In this document: one piece after another, positions 8,182 to 17,095 of the stretch
Position numbering within the stretch: position 1 is the stretch's first letter
How the letters are laid out: every line of letters starts with the position of its first letter
Assembly (NCBI GenBank): GCA_046327755.1
Contig: JAXLXW010000003.1
Span: 62,001-126,000, forward strand
DNA length: 64,000 bases
Direction of reading: 5' to 3'
DNA from: SCN-70-22 sp046327755
Lineage (GTDB): Bacteria > Gemmatimonadota > Gemmatimonadetes > Gemmatimonadales > Gemmatimonadaceae
The notes under the pieces: generated by a model
Told to the model about the DNA's origin: nothing
Databases searched by the model: none
The model's input: the letters and a program-made list of their open reading frames with translations, nothing else
Made by a program: the position numbers and the translations under genes

Positions 8182-9388
8182 CCCCACCGGCGCGACCGCC
8201 GCAGGCGGAGCGAACTCCGACGCGATCGTCGGCGTGGTGGGGGCAGGAGCGATGGGGAGCGGGATTGCCCAGGTGGCGCTGCTGCGCGGGCATCACGTCC
8301 TCCTCACGGACGCCCTGTTCGCCACGGTGCTCAAGGCGCAGGAAAACATCGCACGCGCCCTCGCGCGCGAGGTGGAGAAGGGGCGCCTCACCGCGGAGGC
8401 ACGCGACGCGGCGCTGGCGCGATTGCAGCTGGTGGAGCCCGACCATGGCGTCGGCGCCTTCCGCGAGTGCTCCCTGGTCATCGAGGCGATCGTCGAGAAG
8501 CTCGACGTGAAGATCGCGACGTTCCGCGCACTCGAACTCGTCGTCTCGCGCGACTGCATCCTGGCCACCAACACCTCGTCGCTCTCGGTGGCGTCGATCG
8601 GTGGCGGATGCCAGTACCCGGAGCGGGTGCTGGGCGTGCACTTCTTCAACCCGGCACCGGTGATGCCGCTGGTGGAGATCGTCCCCGGCGTTCGTACCGA
8701 CGCTGCCGTCGCCGAGCGCGCCACGCGCCTCGTGCAATCGTGGGGAAAGGTCACGGTGCGCGCGGCCGACACGCCGGGCTTCATCGTCAACCGCATCGCG
8801 CGCCCGTTCTATGGCGAGGCGCTGCGCATGCTCGAGGAAGGGGTCGCCGACATCGCCACGATCGACTGGGCGATGAAGACGATCGGCGGCTTCCGCATGG
8901 GGCCGTTCGAGCTGATGGACTTCATCGGCCACGACGTGAATTACGTGGTGACGGAGAGCGTGTGGAGCGCGATGTACTACGACCCGCGCTACCGCCCGTC
9001 GCTCACCCAGAAGCGACTCCTCGAAGCCGGGCTCCTGGGGCGCAAGAGCGGGCGCGGCTTCTACGACTACACCGAGGGGGCCGTCGCCCCGCAGCCGGTG
9101 AAGGACGAGACGCTGGGGACGATCATCTTCCGGCGCACGCTGGCGATGCTGGTGAACGAGGCCGCCGACGCACTCTACCTGCGGATTGCCAGCGCGGCGG
9201 ACATCGAGCTGGCAATGACCAAGGGCGTCAACTACCCCAAGGGATTGCTGGCCTGGGGGAACGAGGTCGGGCTTCCCAAGCTCCTCGAGCACCTCGAGGC
9301 CTTGCAGTCGGAGACGGGGGAGGACCGCTATCGTCCGTCACCCCTCTTCCGCCGCATGGTGCGCAACGCCGAGTCGTTCCAGCTCTGA
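8174..9388 (+). CDS. paaH: 3-hydroxyadipyl-CoA dehydrogenase (3-hydroxyacyl-CoA dehydrogenase family)
   Basis: A 404-residue NAD-dependent 3-hydroxyacyl-CoA dehydrogenase. The N-terminal Rossmann fold shows VVGAGAMGSGIAQVALLRGH, followed by the family stretches ATNTSSLSV, GVHFFNPAPVMPLVEIV and DTPGFIVNRIARPFYGEAL. The C-terminal dimerisation domain has GPFELMDFIGHDVNY and GRKSGRGFYDY. In the paa pathway it oxidises 3-hydroxyadipyl-CoA to 3-oxoadipyl-CoA; that assignment comes from position between paaG and paaI. The GTG start at 8174 lies 8 bases inside the paaG end, and the stop shares bases with the ATG of paaI. Confidence 0.88.
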   Translation: MSNPTGATAAGGANSDAIVGVVGAGAMGSGIAQVALLRGHHVLLTDALFATVLKAQENIARALAREVEKGRLTAEARDAALARLQLVEPDHGVGAFRECSLVIEAIVEKLDVKIATFRALELVVSRDCILATNTSSLSVASIGGGCQYPERVLGVHFFNPAPVMPLVEIVPGVRTDAAVAERATRLVQSWGKVTVRAADTPGFIVNRIARPFYGEALRMLEEGVADIATIDWAMKTIGGFRMGPFELMDFIGHDVNYVVTESVWSAMYYDPRYRPSLTQKRLLEAGLLGRKSGRGFYDYTEGAVAPQPVKDETLGTIIFRRTLAMLVNEAADALYLRIASAADIELAMTKGVNYPKGLLAWGNEVGLPKLLEHLEALQSETGEDRYRPSPLFRRMVRNAESFQL

Positions 9389-9849
9389 TGCCAACGCCCA
9401 ACGATCCGCAGCAACTCGCCGAGCGTGTGGTGGAGCGCATGCTGGCCACCGACGCTTTGTCAAAGTGGCTGGGGCTCGAGGTCGTGGCGATTGCCCCGCG
9501 CCACGCCACCTGCCGCATGACGGTGCGCCCGGAAATGGTGAACGGCTTCGGCGTCGCCCACGGCGGGATCGTCTTCTCCTTCGCCGACTCGGCGTTTGCC
9601 TGTGCCTGCAACACGCACGGCAACGTGACGGTCGCCGTCGACAACACGATCACGTATCCGGCGGCGATCCACCCCGGCGACGTGCTCACCGCGGTGGCCG
9701 AGGAGGAGGCGTCGTCCAACCGGCTGGGCTTCTACAAGGTCACCGTCACCAACCAGCACGGGGCGGTCGTGGCGCTGTTCAAGGGGACGGCCTACAAGAC
9801 GTCGCGCCCCCACTTTCCGAACGACACTTCCCAGGTTCGCCATGCGTGA
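9388..9849 (+). CDS. paaI: Hydroxyphenylacetyl-CoA thioesterase PaaI (hotdog fold)
   Basis: A 153-residue hotdog-fold thioesterase. The PaaI signature GFGVAHGGIVFSFADSAFAC spans residues 53-72, with Asp67 at the catalytic position and the HGG turn of the family. It continues with VAVDNTITYPAAIHPGDVLTAVA. PaaI hydrolyses ring-hydroxylated phenylacetyl-CoA dead-end products and so spares CoA. The start ATG overlaps the paaH stop in a TGATG arrangement, and its end overlaps paaJ by 8 bases, indicating translational coupling through the run. Confidence 0.9.
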   Translation: MPTPNDPQQLAERVVERMLATDALSKWLGLEVVAIAPRHATCRMTVRPEMVNGFGVAHGGIVFSFADSAFACACNTHGNVTVAVDNTITYPAAIHPGDVLTAVAEEEASSNRLGFYKVTVTNQHGAVVALFKGTAYKTSRPHFPNDTSQVRHA

Positions 9850-11056
9850 TGCCTTCATCGTCGACGGCGTACGGACGCCGATCGGCTCGTTCGCCGGCTC
9901 GCTGAGCGGGGTGCGCCCCGACGACCTCGGCGCCCTCGTGATTCGCGAGCTCCTCGCGCGCGTGCAACGCGTGGAGCCCGAGAAGATCGACGACGTCATC
10001 CTCGGCTGCGCCAACCAGGCTGGCGAGGACAACCGGAACGTCGCCCGCATGTCGTTGCTCCTGGCGGGGCTCCCAGTCTCGGTCCCTGGCGAGACGGTGA
10101 ACCGCCTCTGCGCCTCCGGGCTGAGCGCCGTCGCCAATGCTGCGCGCGCGGTGAAGCTCGCCGAGGGGGGGATCTATATCGCCGGCGGCGTGGAGAGCAT
10201 GTCGCGCGCCCCGTACGTCATGTCCAAGGCGACCACCGCCTTCGCCCGCGACGCGCAGCTCTTCGACACCTCGCTCGGCTGGCGCTTCGTGAACCCGGCG
10301 ATGAAGGAGCGCTACGGCCTCGACTCGATGGGGCAAACGGCCGAAAACGTCGCCGAGCAGTGGAACGTGTCGCGCGACGACCAGGACGCCTTCGCGCTCC
10401 GTTCACAGCAGAAGGCGGCGGCGGCGCGCACGTCGGGGCGCCTGGCAGAGGAGATTGTCGCCGTGCAGGTCCCGGGGGCCAAGCGCGGGACGACGGTGGA
10501 CTTCGCGCAGGACGAGTTCATCCGTCCCGACACCACGTTGGAAGGGTTGGCGAAGCTCAAGCCGGCCTTTCGTACCGACGGCAAGGGCTCGGTGACGGCG
10601 GGAAACTCGTCAGGCATCAACGACGGGGCGTGCGCGCTGATGATCGCCTCCGAGCCGGCCTGCAAGCAGGAGGGGCTCGCACCCATTGCGCGCATCGTCG
10701 CGGCGGGGGCGGCGGGGGTGGAACCGCGCATCATGGGGATCGGCCCCGTGCCGGCGACGCGCCTGGTGATGGAGCGTTCCGGCCTCACGGTCGACGAGAT
10801 GGACGTCATCGAGCTGAATGAGGCGTTTGCGGCGCAGGGGCTGGCGGTGCTGCGCGAACTGGGCGTCGCCGACGACGATCCGCGCGTGAACCCCAATGGC
10901 GGCGCCATCGCGCTCGGTCACCCGTTAGGCATGTCGGGGGCGCGCCTCGCGCTGACGGCGGCGCGCGAGCTGCAACGCACCGGAAAGCGGTACGCGCTGT
11001 GCACCATGTGCATCGGCGTGGGGCAGGGGTTTGCGATGATCATTGAGAAGTGCTGA
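9842..11056 (+). CDS. paaJ: 3-oxoadipyl-CoA thiolase (PaaJ/PcaF type acetyl-CoA acyltransferase)
   Basis: A 404-residue thiolase. The acyl-accepting Cys90 lies in NRLCASGLSA. The C-terminal motifs NPNGGAIALGHPLGMSGAR and CTMCIGVGQGFAMI supply the other active-site His and Cys. It cleaves 3-oxoadipyl-CoA to succinyl-CoA and acetyl-CoA, and may also serve the earlier 3-oxo-5,6-dehydrosuberyl-CoA step. The N terminus MRDAFIVDGVRTPIG is typical of the PaaJ/PcaF group. It is the last gene of the overlapping paaGHIJ run; a strong hairpin follows 36 bases after its stop. Confidence 0.92.
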   Translation: MRDAFIVDGVRTPIGSFAGSLSGVRPDDLGALVIRELLARVQRVEPEKIDDVILGCANQAGEDNRNVARMSLLLAGLPVSVPGETVNRLCASGLSAVANAARAVKLAEGGIYIAGGVESMSRAPYVMSKATTAFARDAQLFDTSLGWRFVNPAMKERYGLDSMGQTAENVAEQWNVSRDDQDAFALRSQQKAAAARTSGRLAEEIVAVQVPGAKRGTTVDFAQDEFIRPDTTLEGLAKLKPAFRTDGKGSVTAGNSSGINDGACALMIASEPACKQEGLAPIARIVAAGAAGVEPRIMGIGPVPATRLVMERSGLTVDEMDVIELNEAFAAQGLAVLRELGVADDDPRVNPNGGAIALGHPLGMSGARLALTAARELQRTGKRYALCTMCIGVGQGFAMIIEKC

Positions 11057-11092
11057 CGAAGGGACGGGAGACGGGGGTCGGGAGACGGGAGT

Positions 11093-11119
11093 GCGAACGG
11101 CGCCGGGGGCGCCGTTCGC
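11093..11119 (+). terminator. Perfect 12-bp hairpin after paaJ
   Basis: GCGAACGGCGCC is followed by a GGG loop and its exact reverse complement. It starts 36 bases after the paaJ stop. Only a short GTTT follows the stem, so the T-tract is weak; it may act as a terminator or as an RNA 3'-end stabiliser. Confidence 0.6.
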
Positions 11120-11204
11120 GTTTCCCGGGGCAACGGGAGGGCGTTGTGGTGTACAAGGGGGACGTGGGGGTATTGTTGATGAGGGGGAATTGAGCGAGGT
11201 GGCG

Positions 11205-11591
11205 ATGCGTACGAATGCACGGACAGCGGTGGCACTCGTGCTTGTCGCGCCGGCGATGGCGGGATGCATGATGTTCCCCGGACGCGCCGGGCGTGGTGGG
11301 GTGATGACGGGGCTGGCGGACAAGCCCGTGGCGTCGAAGGAGCCACCGACGTCGCTGATTGCGGTCGACGGGACGCGCTGTCTCGTGACCGAGGAGAAGT
11401 ACCGCAATACGGCAGTCGGTGAACGCGTCTGGTGCTACTGGACGCAGGACGGGTCGCAGCGCGCGACGTCGTCGGCAGCTGGCGGGAGCGCGGGACGCCC
11501 GGCGAAGACGACCGGCGCCCGCGGGTCCTCCCCCAACGATCCCCCCCGAATCCCGCGCGCCATCGGCGGGACAAAGAAGCCCGGCGCCTGA
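11205..11591 (+). CDS. Small lipoprotein of unknown function
   Basis: A 128-residue protein that I do not recognise. The first 24 residues are a lipoprotein signal: MRTNARTAVALVLVAPAMAGC with an AMAGC lipobox, so Cys21 would be lipidated. The mature part has two further cysteines (TRCLVTEEKYRN and RVWCYWTQDG), which may form a disulfide, and then a Ser/Gly/Pro-rich basic tail likely to be disordered. The ATG at 11205 is chosen because it begins the signal peptide and has GCGAGG upstream. It lies between paaJ and paaY; the paaY start is only 31 bases after its stop, so it may share the paa transcript. Confidence 0.7.
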   Translation: MRTNARTAVALVLVAPAMAGCMMFPGRAGRGGVMTGLADKPVASKEPPTSLIAVDGTRCLVTEEKYRNTAVGERVWCYWTQDGSQRATSSAAGGSAGRPAKTTGARGSSPNDPPRIPRAIGGTKKPGA

Positions 11592-11622
11592 ATCCACGAC
11601 CGACACCACGCATCATCTTCCC

Positions 11623-12219
11623 GTGATCTACGCGTTCAACGGCATCGTCCCGATCGTCCATCCCAGCGCCTACGTCCATCCGCAGGCGGTCGTGACGGGG
11701 CAGGTCACGATCGGCAAGGACGTCTACATCGGCCCCGGTGCGGCGTTGCGCGGCGACTGGGGCGCCATCGAGATCGCGGACGGCTGCAACGTGCAGGAGA
11801 ACTGCACCGTGCACATGTTCCCCGGCGTGACGGTTGTGCTCGAGGAGGGGGCGCACATCGGCCACGGCGCGGTGATCCACGGGGCGCGCATTGGGCGCAA
11901 CGCCCTCGTCGGGATGAACGCGGTCGTGATGGACAATGCGGTCATCGGCGCCGGCTGCATCGTGGGCGCGCTCTGCTTCGTCCCCGCCGAGATGCAGGTC
12001 CCCGACCGCAAGGTGGTGGTGGGGAACCCGGCCAGGATCGTGAAGGACGTCTCCGACGAGATGCTCGCCTGGAAAAGCGAGGGGACCGCCCTCTACCAGG
12101 CGCTCCCCGCCGAGCTCCACGGCACATTGCAGCCGACGGAGCCCTTGCGCGAGAAGCCGGACGGTTGGGGAATGCGCGCATTCCCCACCCTCCAACCCTG
12201 GAGCCGCACGAAGGAGTAG
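11623..12219 (+). CDS. paaY: Phenylacetate degradation thioesterase PaaY (gamma-carbonic-anhydrase fold)
   Basis: A 198-residue left-handed beta-helix protein with hexapeptide repeats, matching PaaY length. The start IYAFNGIVPIVHPSAYVHPQ is characteristic of PaaY. Repeats run through VTIGKDVYIGPGAALRGDWG, GCNVQENCTVHMFPG and GAHIGHGAVIHGARIGRNAL, whose histidines are the expected metal ligands. PaaY hydrolyses the 2-hydroxycyclohepta-1,4,6-triene-1-formyl-CoA dead-end metabolite, rescuing CoA. The start is a GTG at 11623; a longer frame reaches back to 11419 but is low-complexity Arg/Pro sequence overlapping the lipoprotein gene, so I reject it. Confidence 0.9.
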   Translation: MIYAFNGIVPIVHPSAYVHPQAVVTGQVTIGKDVYIGPGAALRGDWGAIEIADGCNVQENCTVHMFPGVTVVLEEGAHIGHGAVIHGARIGRNALVGMNAVVMDNAVIGAGCIVGALCFVPAEMQVPDRKVVVGNPARIVKDVSDEMLAWKSEGTALYQALPAELHGTLQPTEPLREKPDGWGMRAFPTLQPWSRTKE

Positions 12220-12240
12220 AGCCCCCCAGCTCGTAGACGA

Positions 12241-12277
12241 AGAAGGGGGCCGCCGCAATTCCCGGCCGCCCCCTTCT
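12241..12277. terminator. Bidirectional hairpin between convergent paaY and the GGT gene
   Basis: AGAAGGGGGC at 12241-12250 pairs perfectly with GCCCCCTTCT at 12268-12277 around a GC-rich loop. It separates two convergent genes and the downstream side is T/C-rich, which fits a terminator. Confidence 0.6.
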
Positions 12278-12304
12278 CGTCTTCTCGTCTTCTCGTCTTC
12301 TCGT
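12273..12304. repeat. Four tandem copies of CTTCTCGT
   Basis: Four exact 8-bp units sit immediately after the hairpin between two convergent genes and end 3 bases before the stop of the reverse-strand gene. The tract supplies a pyrimidine-rich tail to the hairpin and could vary in copy number. Confidence 0.75.
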
Positions 12305-12307
12305 CCT

Positions 12308-14152
12308 CTAGCGACGCCCACGCGCAGGCGCGCTCGCCTTCGAATCAGGAGAGCGCTTGTCGTTCGCCCCGTACGCCGTCTTCGTCGCCGCATCGTACCA
12401 GATGCTGTGCGCATCGCCCTGCGAGCGCGGCGGCTCCTTCCGCAGCGTGTGCCCCATTCCTTCGAGGTCGCGCATCGTCGAGTCGGGGATCGCCCCCGCC
12501 TCGTAGCGCGTCTCGTCGGGGAGCCACTGGTTGTGCACGCGAGGTGCATCGACCGCGGCGCGCACCGACTGCTTGAAGGCCGTCACGCCGAGGACGACGT
12601 CGAGCACCGTGTTGGGGATCGTGCGCCCGCCCGGTGAGCCGGTCACCAGCGCCAGCTTCCCGTCCTTTGCGAGGATGGTCGGCGTCATCGAGGAGAGCAT
12701 GCGCTTCCCCGGCGCGATCATGTTCGGCGGCGTCCCGATGTCGCCCCGCGTGGAGGTGTAGCCGGCCTTCTTGTTGAAGTCTCCCATCTCGTTATTGAGG
12801 ATGAAGCCGGCGCCGCGCACCACCACGCCGGAGCCGTAGCTCCCTTCCAGTGTGTACGTCACGGCGACGGCGTTCCCTTCGGCGTCCACCACCGAGTAGT
12901 GCGTGGTCTGCATCGTCTCCGAGCGCGTGACCAGCGCGCCGCCCAACGCCACGGAGCTCGTGGCACGATGCGGGTCGATGGTGCGGGCCAGCGAATCGGC
13001 GTAGGCCTTGGCCGTGAGTCGGTCGACGGGGATGGGGCCAAAGTCGGGATCGCCAAGGAAGCGCGCCCGGTCGAGATAGGCGCGTCGCGCCGCCTCGATG
13101 CGCAGGTGCAGGTAGTCGGTCGAGGTGCGCGCAAAACGGTCGGCACCTAACGCCTCGAGCTGGTTCAGCACCTCGATGAGGACCGTGCCGCCGGAGCTGG
13201 GCGGCGGCATGGCGATGATCTCGTAGCCGAGATAGGAGCCGTGGAGCGGCTCGCGCTGCACCGCCCGGTACTCGGCCAGGTCGCGCTTGGTGATCGCCCC
13301 GCCGTTGGCGCGCATCTGCGCGTCGAGCGAGTCGGCGATCCACCCCGTGTAGAAGGCGTCGGCCCCCCCCTCGGCGATCGCCGACAGCGTCCGCGCCAGG
13401 TCCGGCAGGCGCAACAGGTCGCCGGCGCGCCATGGCTTTCCCCCCTGCTTGCCGTAGGCGGCCACCGAGGCGGGGAAGGGGGCGAACGTCGTCTTGAGCT
13501 GCTCGTTCAGTTCGGCGGCCAGGGCAGGGGAGAGGGCGAAGCCGCGCGCCGCGAGCTGCGCCGCCGGCGAGACGACCTCGCGCCAGGAGAGCTTGCCTAA
13601 CGCCTTGTGCGCCATCTCCATCCCGCGCACCGTTCCGGGAACGCCGGGGGAAAGCCAGCCGGAGTCGGTGCGCGCGTAGGCAATCGACCCGTCGGCGTTG
13701 AGCATCATGGTGGCCGTGGCGCTGAGCGGTGCCTTCTCACGGAAGTCGAACGTCGTCGCTTCCCCGCTCGCCTTGCGCACCACCATGAAGCCGCCGCCGC
13801 CGATGTTGCCGGCCGACGGATGCGTGACGGCGAGGGCGAAGGCCGTGGCCACCGCCGCGTCGACGGCGTTCCCGCCGCGCGCCAGCACCGCGGCGCCGAT
13901 GTCGGAGGCGAAATTCGACGCCGAGACGACGAGGCCGCGAGTGGAGGCAACGCCTCCGGCGCCGCCGTACGCCGGCTTGCCGGCGTCCGCGCCCTTCGGC
14001 ACGCGGTGTCGCGCCCCCTGCGCTGCCATCGTCGGCGTGAACACGACGGTGGCGAGTAGGGCGATGACGAACACGCCGCAGCGCGCGGCCGCATGGCGGC
14101 TGCGCGCTGGGCGCATGGATCCTCGAGCGCGAGAGGGGAGGTGATTGGACAT
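12308..14152 (-). CDS. ggt: Gamma-glutamyltransferase (gamma-glutamyltranspeptidase)
   Basis: A 614-residue Ntn-hydrolase. An N-terminal signal sequence is present (CGVFVIALLATVVFTPTMAAQ). The large-subunit landmarks are GGNAVDAAVATAFALAV and HPSAGNIGGGGFMVV. The autocleavage and nucleophile site is TTHYSVVDAEGNAVAVTYTL, with Thr416 expected to become the N terminus of the small subunit. Substrate-binding NNEMGDF and the glycine pair MTPTIL...GSPGGRTIPN follow. It hydrolyses or transfers the gamma-glutamyl group of glutathione and related peptides in the periplasm. It runs against the paa genes and has no clear link to them. Confidence 0.92.
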   Translation of the reverse strand: MSNHLPSRARGSMRPARSRHAAARCGVFVIALLATVVFTPTMAAQGARHRVPKGADAGKPAYGGAGGVASTRGLVVSASNFASDIGAAVLARGGNAVDAAVATAFALAVTHPSAGNIGGGGFMVVRKASGEATTFDFREKAPLSATATMMLNADGSIAYARTDSGWLSPGVPGTVRGMEMAHKALGKLSWREVVSPAAQLAARGFALSPALAAELNEQLKTTFAPFPASVAAYGKQGGKPWRAGDLLRLPDLARTLSAIAEGGADAFYTGWIADSLDAQMRANGGAITKRDLAEYRAVQREPLHGSYLGYEIIAMPPPSSGGTVLIEVLNQLEALGADRFARTSTDYLHLRIEAARRAYLDRARFLGDPDFGPIPVDRLTAKAYADSLARTIDPHRATSSVALGGALVTRSETMQTTHYSVVDAEGNAVAVTYTLEGSYGSGVVVRGAGFILNNEMGDFNKKAGYTSTRGDIGTPPNMIAPGKRMLSSMTPTILAKDGKLALVTGSPGGRTIPNTVLDVVLGVTAFKQSVRAAVDAPRVHNQWLPDETRYEAGAIPDSTMRDLEGMGHTLRKEPPRSQGDAHSIWYDAATKTAYGANDKRSPDSKASAPARGRR

Positions 14153-14199
14153 GGCCGGGACGTTACCACCTCCCTCCCGGCTCGGCTACCCGACGGGTG

Positions 14200-14718
14200 C
14201 TAGGCCTTCTTCATCCCGGCGTGGAAGTGACGGTCGTTGGCGTCGTGCCAGTCCCACTCGTTGGACGGATGGTGCGTGCGCCACAGGTAGCGCCCCATCG
14301 CGGCGGCGCCGAGGATGTTCCCGGTGAGTCCATAGAGCCACGCCATCCCGCCAAAGATCGGGTTCTGGGAGGCGAGTCCCGTGAGCGTGAGCAGGATGAG
14401 TTCGAGGACGATGACGAGCATCACCAGCCCGAAGGCGAGTGAGGGCTTCTGTTCGGACGCGTTGTAGAGCCAGCTCGCGACGACGCCGATGGCCATGACG
14501 CCTACGTACAGCGCCACGAGCCAGGTGAAGATGTGCGCGCCAAAGCCGCGGCCGCCGAACCCGGCGCCTAACGCCTCGTAGATCCACGCGCCGATCAGGG
14601 CGCCGGTGACGCCGATGCGGTCGGTGAATGCATCGATGGCAAAGGTCCACCCGGCGATCACGGAGGCGCCCAGCGCCCCGGCGATCAGTCCCTCGCGGAG
14701 TGGAGTTCGGTTCAGCAT
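14200..14718 (-). CDS. Small integral membrane protein of unknown function
   Basis: A 172-residue protein with about four hydrophobic segments: LIAGALGASVIAGWTFAIDAF, IFTWLVALYVGVMAIGVVAS, LAFGLVMLVIVLELILLTL and a shorter one in the GMAWLYGLTGNILGAAAMG region. The C-terminal tail HHPSNEWDWHDANDRHFHAG is rich in His, Asp and Trp and looks capable of binding metal. The start ATG at 14718 has a strong AGGAGG ribosome site, which rules out the longer frame. I do not recognise the family. It is divergent from paaZ and follows nothing on its own strand. Confidence 0.65.
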   Translation of the reverse strand: MLNRTPLREGLIAGALGASVIAGWTFAIDAFTDRIGVTGALIGAWIYEALGAGFGGRGFGAHIFTWLVALYVGVMAIGVVASWLYNASEQKPSLAFGLVMLVIVLELILLTLTGLASQNPIFGGMAWLYGLTGNILGAAAMGRYLWRTHHPSNEWDWHDANDRHFHAGMKKA

Positions 14719-15061
14719 GACTCCTCCTGGAATTGAGGGGATACGCGGCGCCGGCCGCTGGCCCCCCGACGGATTTCCCAGGTGCGCGCCGGAGGCGCCC
14801 TCGATGCGGAACCGCACCTCTACGGTGGAGGTCGGACCGCGCCGGTGAAAGAGCGAAGCGCCGACGCCCGCGTCCGACTTTCCGCCGCGCCGCTGTCGGT
14901 CGCACGACGCTGCCCGCGCACCGCGTCTCGCGTCGGACGCTCCCCTGCGCTGCGGCGCCTCGGGCCGACGGCGCCCCCAGCCGTTAGCTTCCTCCGCGCG
15001 ACGCGTCGATTTCCTTTCGGCCGCGTACGGCCCCGTCGACTCCTACACCGCCACACGTCAC
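14719..15061. other. Divergent intergenic region between the membrane-protein gene and paaZ
   Basis: These 343 bases have no gene I can support. They should hold the promoters of both divergent genes. I see no clear sigma-70 -35/-10 pair and no recognisable operator. A 10-bp palindrome CGACGCGTCG lies near 15000 (part of CGCGACGCGTCGATTT). No good Shine-Dalgarno sequence precedes the paaZ ATG. Confidence 0.5.
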
Positions 15062-17095
15062 ATGCGACTCCAGAACTACGCCCTCGGCCACTGGGTGCAG
15101 GGCACCGGATCCGCGACCGACCTCCTGCACGCCGTCACCGGGGAGAAGGTGGCGGAGGCCAGCAGCCTCGGGCTCGACTTCAAGGCGATGCTCGACTACG
15201 CCCGCACCGTGGGCGGTCCCCAGCTGCGCCGGCTCACCTTCCACCAGCGCGCGCTGATGCTGAAGGAGGTCGCGAAGTATCTCGGCGAGCGGAAGGAGGC
15301 GCTCTACGCGCTCTCCACGGCGACTGGCGCCACCAAGGCCGACTCGTGGATCGACATCGACGGCGGGATCGGGACGTTCTACGTCTACGCCAGCAAGGGG
15401 CGGCGCGAGCTCCCGAACGAGTCGTTCTATGTGGATGGCGGCGCCGAGGGGATCTCGAAGACGGGGACCTTCGTCGGGCGCCACATCTGCGTCCCGCTGG
15501 AAGGGTGCGCGGTGCACATCAACGCCTTCAACTTCCCCGTGTGGGGGATGATGGAGAAGCTGGCCCCGTCGCTGCTGGCCGGCGTCCCCTGCATCGTGAA
15601 GCCGGCGACGCTGACCTCGTTCCTCACCGAGGCGGCCTTCCGGATGATCATCGAGTCGAACGTCTTCCCGGCGGGGGCCATCCAGCTCATCTGCGGGAGC
15701 GCCGGCGACCTGCTCGAGCACCTCGACGGCCAGGACGCCGTCGCCTTCACCGGTTCGGCCTCCACCGGGCGGATGCTCAAGGCGTCGCAGAGCGTGGTGC
15801 ATAACGCGGTGCGCTTCAACATGGAGGCGGACTCGCTCAACTGCTCCATCCTCGGCCCGGACGCCGCTCCCGGCACGGACGAGTTTGACCTCTTCGTGAA
15901 GGAGGTCGTGCGCGAGATGACGAGCAAGGCGGGGCAGAAGTGCACTGCCATCCGGCGCACCATCGTCCCCGAGGGGATGATGGGCGACGTGATCGCCGCC
16001 CTGCGCAAGCGACTCGGCGACGTGAAGGTGGGCGACCCGGCGGCCGAGGGGGTGAAGATGGGGCCCCTCGCCGGCCGCGCGCAGGTGCGCGAAGTGGGGA
16101 AGGCGTTCGAGGGAATTCGCGCCGGGGCGGAGGTCGTCTTCGGCGGGGAACTCGGCGCGCTGGTGAACGCCGATGCCGAGCAAGGGGCCTTCTACCCCAT
16201 CACCCTCCTCGCCTGCAATCGCCCGTTTGAGTCGGCGGCGCCGCACGACATCGAGGCGTTCGGCCCGGTGAACACCGTCATGCCCTATGCAACGGTGGGT
16301 GACGCGATCGCCCTGGCTCGGATGGGGAAGGGGTCCCTGGTGGGATCGCTGTTCACGGCGGACGACACGGTCGCGCGAGACGTGGTGCTCGGGTCGGCCG
16401 CCTATCATGGCCGCATGTACGTCCTCAACCGCCACAGCGCGAAGGAGGCGACGGGGCACGGCTCCCCGCTGCCGCACCTGGTGCACGGCGGCCCCGGGCG
16501 CGCTGGCGGCGGCGAGGAGATGGGGGGGATGCGCGGCGTCATGCACTACATGCAGCGCACGGCGGTGCAGGGGGCGCCGCAGACGCTCACCCGCATCACC
16601 AACGAGTGGATCACCGGGGCCGACCAGCCGGCGGACCGGATTCACCCGTTCCGGAAGTACTTCGAGGAACTCGAGATCGGCGAGACGCACACGACGCATC
16701 GGCGCACCGTCACCGAAGCCGACATCGTGAACTTCGCCTGCCTGAGCGGCGACCACTTCTACGCGCACATGGACGAGATCGCCGCGAAGGAATCGATCTT
16801 CGGGCGGCGCGTGGCGCACGGCTACTTCGTGATCGCGGCGGCGGCGGGGCTGTTCGTCGATCCGGCGCCTGGGCCGGTCCTGGCTAACTACGGCATGGAG
16901 AACCTGCGCTTCACCAAGCCGGTCTACGCCGGCGACACGCTTCAGGTGAAGCTGACCTGCAAGCAGAAGACGGCCAAGGAGACGCCGCCCGACGGGGTCC
17001 CGCAGGGGGTGGTGGCCTGGGACGTCAACGTGAGCAACCAGGAACAGGAGTTGGTCGCCACCTACACGATCCTTACGCTGGTCAAGCGTAAGTAG
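15062..17095 (+). CDS. paaZ: Oxepin-CoA hydrolase / 3-oxo-5,6-dehydrosuberyl-CoA semialdehyde dehydrogenase
   Basis: A 677-residue bifunctional enzyme of normal PaaZ size. Residues 1-520 are an aldehyde dehydrogenase with the catalytic Glu255 in FNMEADSLN and nucleophile Cys294 in GQKCTAIRR. Residues about 530-677 are a MaoC-type R-hydratase domain with Asp564 and His569 in LSGDHFYAHMD. The hydratase opens the oxepin-CoA ring and the dehydrogenase oxidises the reactive aldehyde by tunnelling between domains. Both active sites look intact. It stands apart from the other paa genes with its own upstream region, followed by a two-component system that starts 182 bases later. Confidence 0.95.
   Translation: MRLQNYALGHWVQGTGSATDLLHAVTGEKVAEASSLGLDFKAMLDYARTVGGPQLRRLTFHQRALMLKEVAKYLGERKEALYALSTATGATKADSWIDIDGGIGTFYVYASKGRRELPNESFYVDGGAEGISKTGTFVGRHICVPLEGCAVHINAFNFPVWGMMEKLAPSLLAGVPCIVKPATLTSFLTEAAFRMIIESNVFPAGAIQLICGSAGDLLEHLDGQDAVAFTGSASTGRMLKASQSVVHNAVRFNMEADSLNCSILGPDAAPGTDEFDLFVKEVVREMTSKAGQKCTAIRRTIVPEGMMGDVIAALRKRLGDVKVGDPAAEGVKMGPLAGRAQVREVGKAFEGIRAGAEVVFGGELGALVNADAEQGAFYPITLLACNRPFESAAPHDIEAFGPVNTVMPYATVGDAIALARMGKGSLVGSLFTADDTVARDVVLGSAAYHGRMYVLNRHSAKEATGHGSPLPHLVHGGPGRAGGGEEMGGMRGVMHYMQRTAVQGAPQTLTRITNEWITGADQPADRIHPFRKYFEELEIGETHTTHRRTVTEADIVNFACLSGDHFYAHMDEIAAKESIFGRRVAHGYFVIAAAAGLFVDPAPGPVLANYGMENLRFTKPVYAGDTLQVKLTCKQKTAKETPPDGVPQGVVAWDVNVSNQEQELVATYTILTLVKRK

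Noticed and set aside
14984..16819. 611-codon minus-strand open frame opposite paaZ
   Set aside because: It mirrors the paaZ frame and has no recognisable motifs; long antisense frames are common at this GC content.
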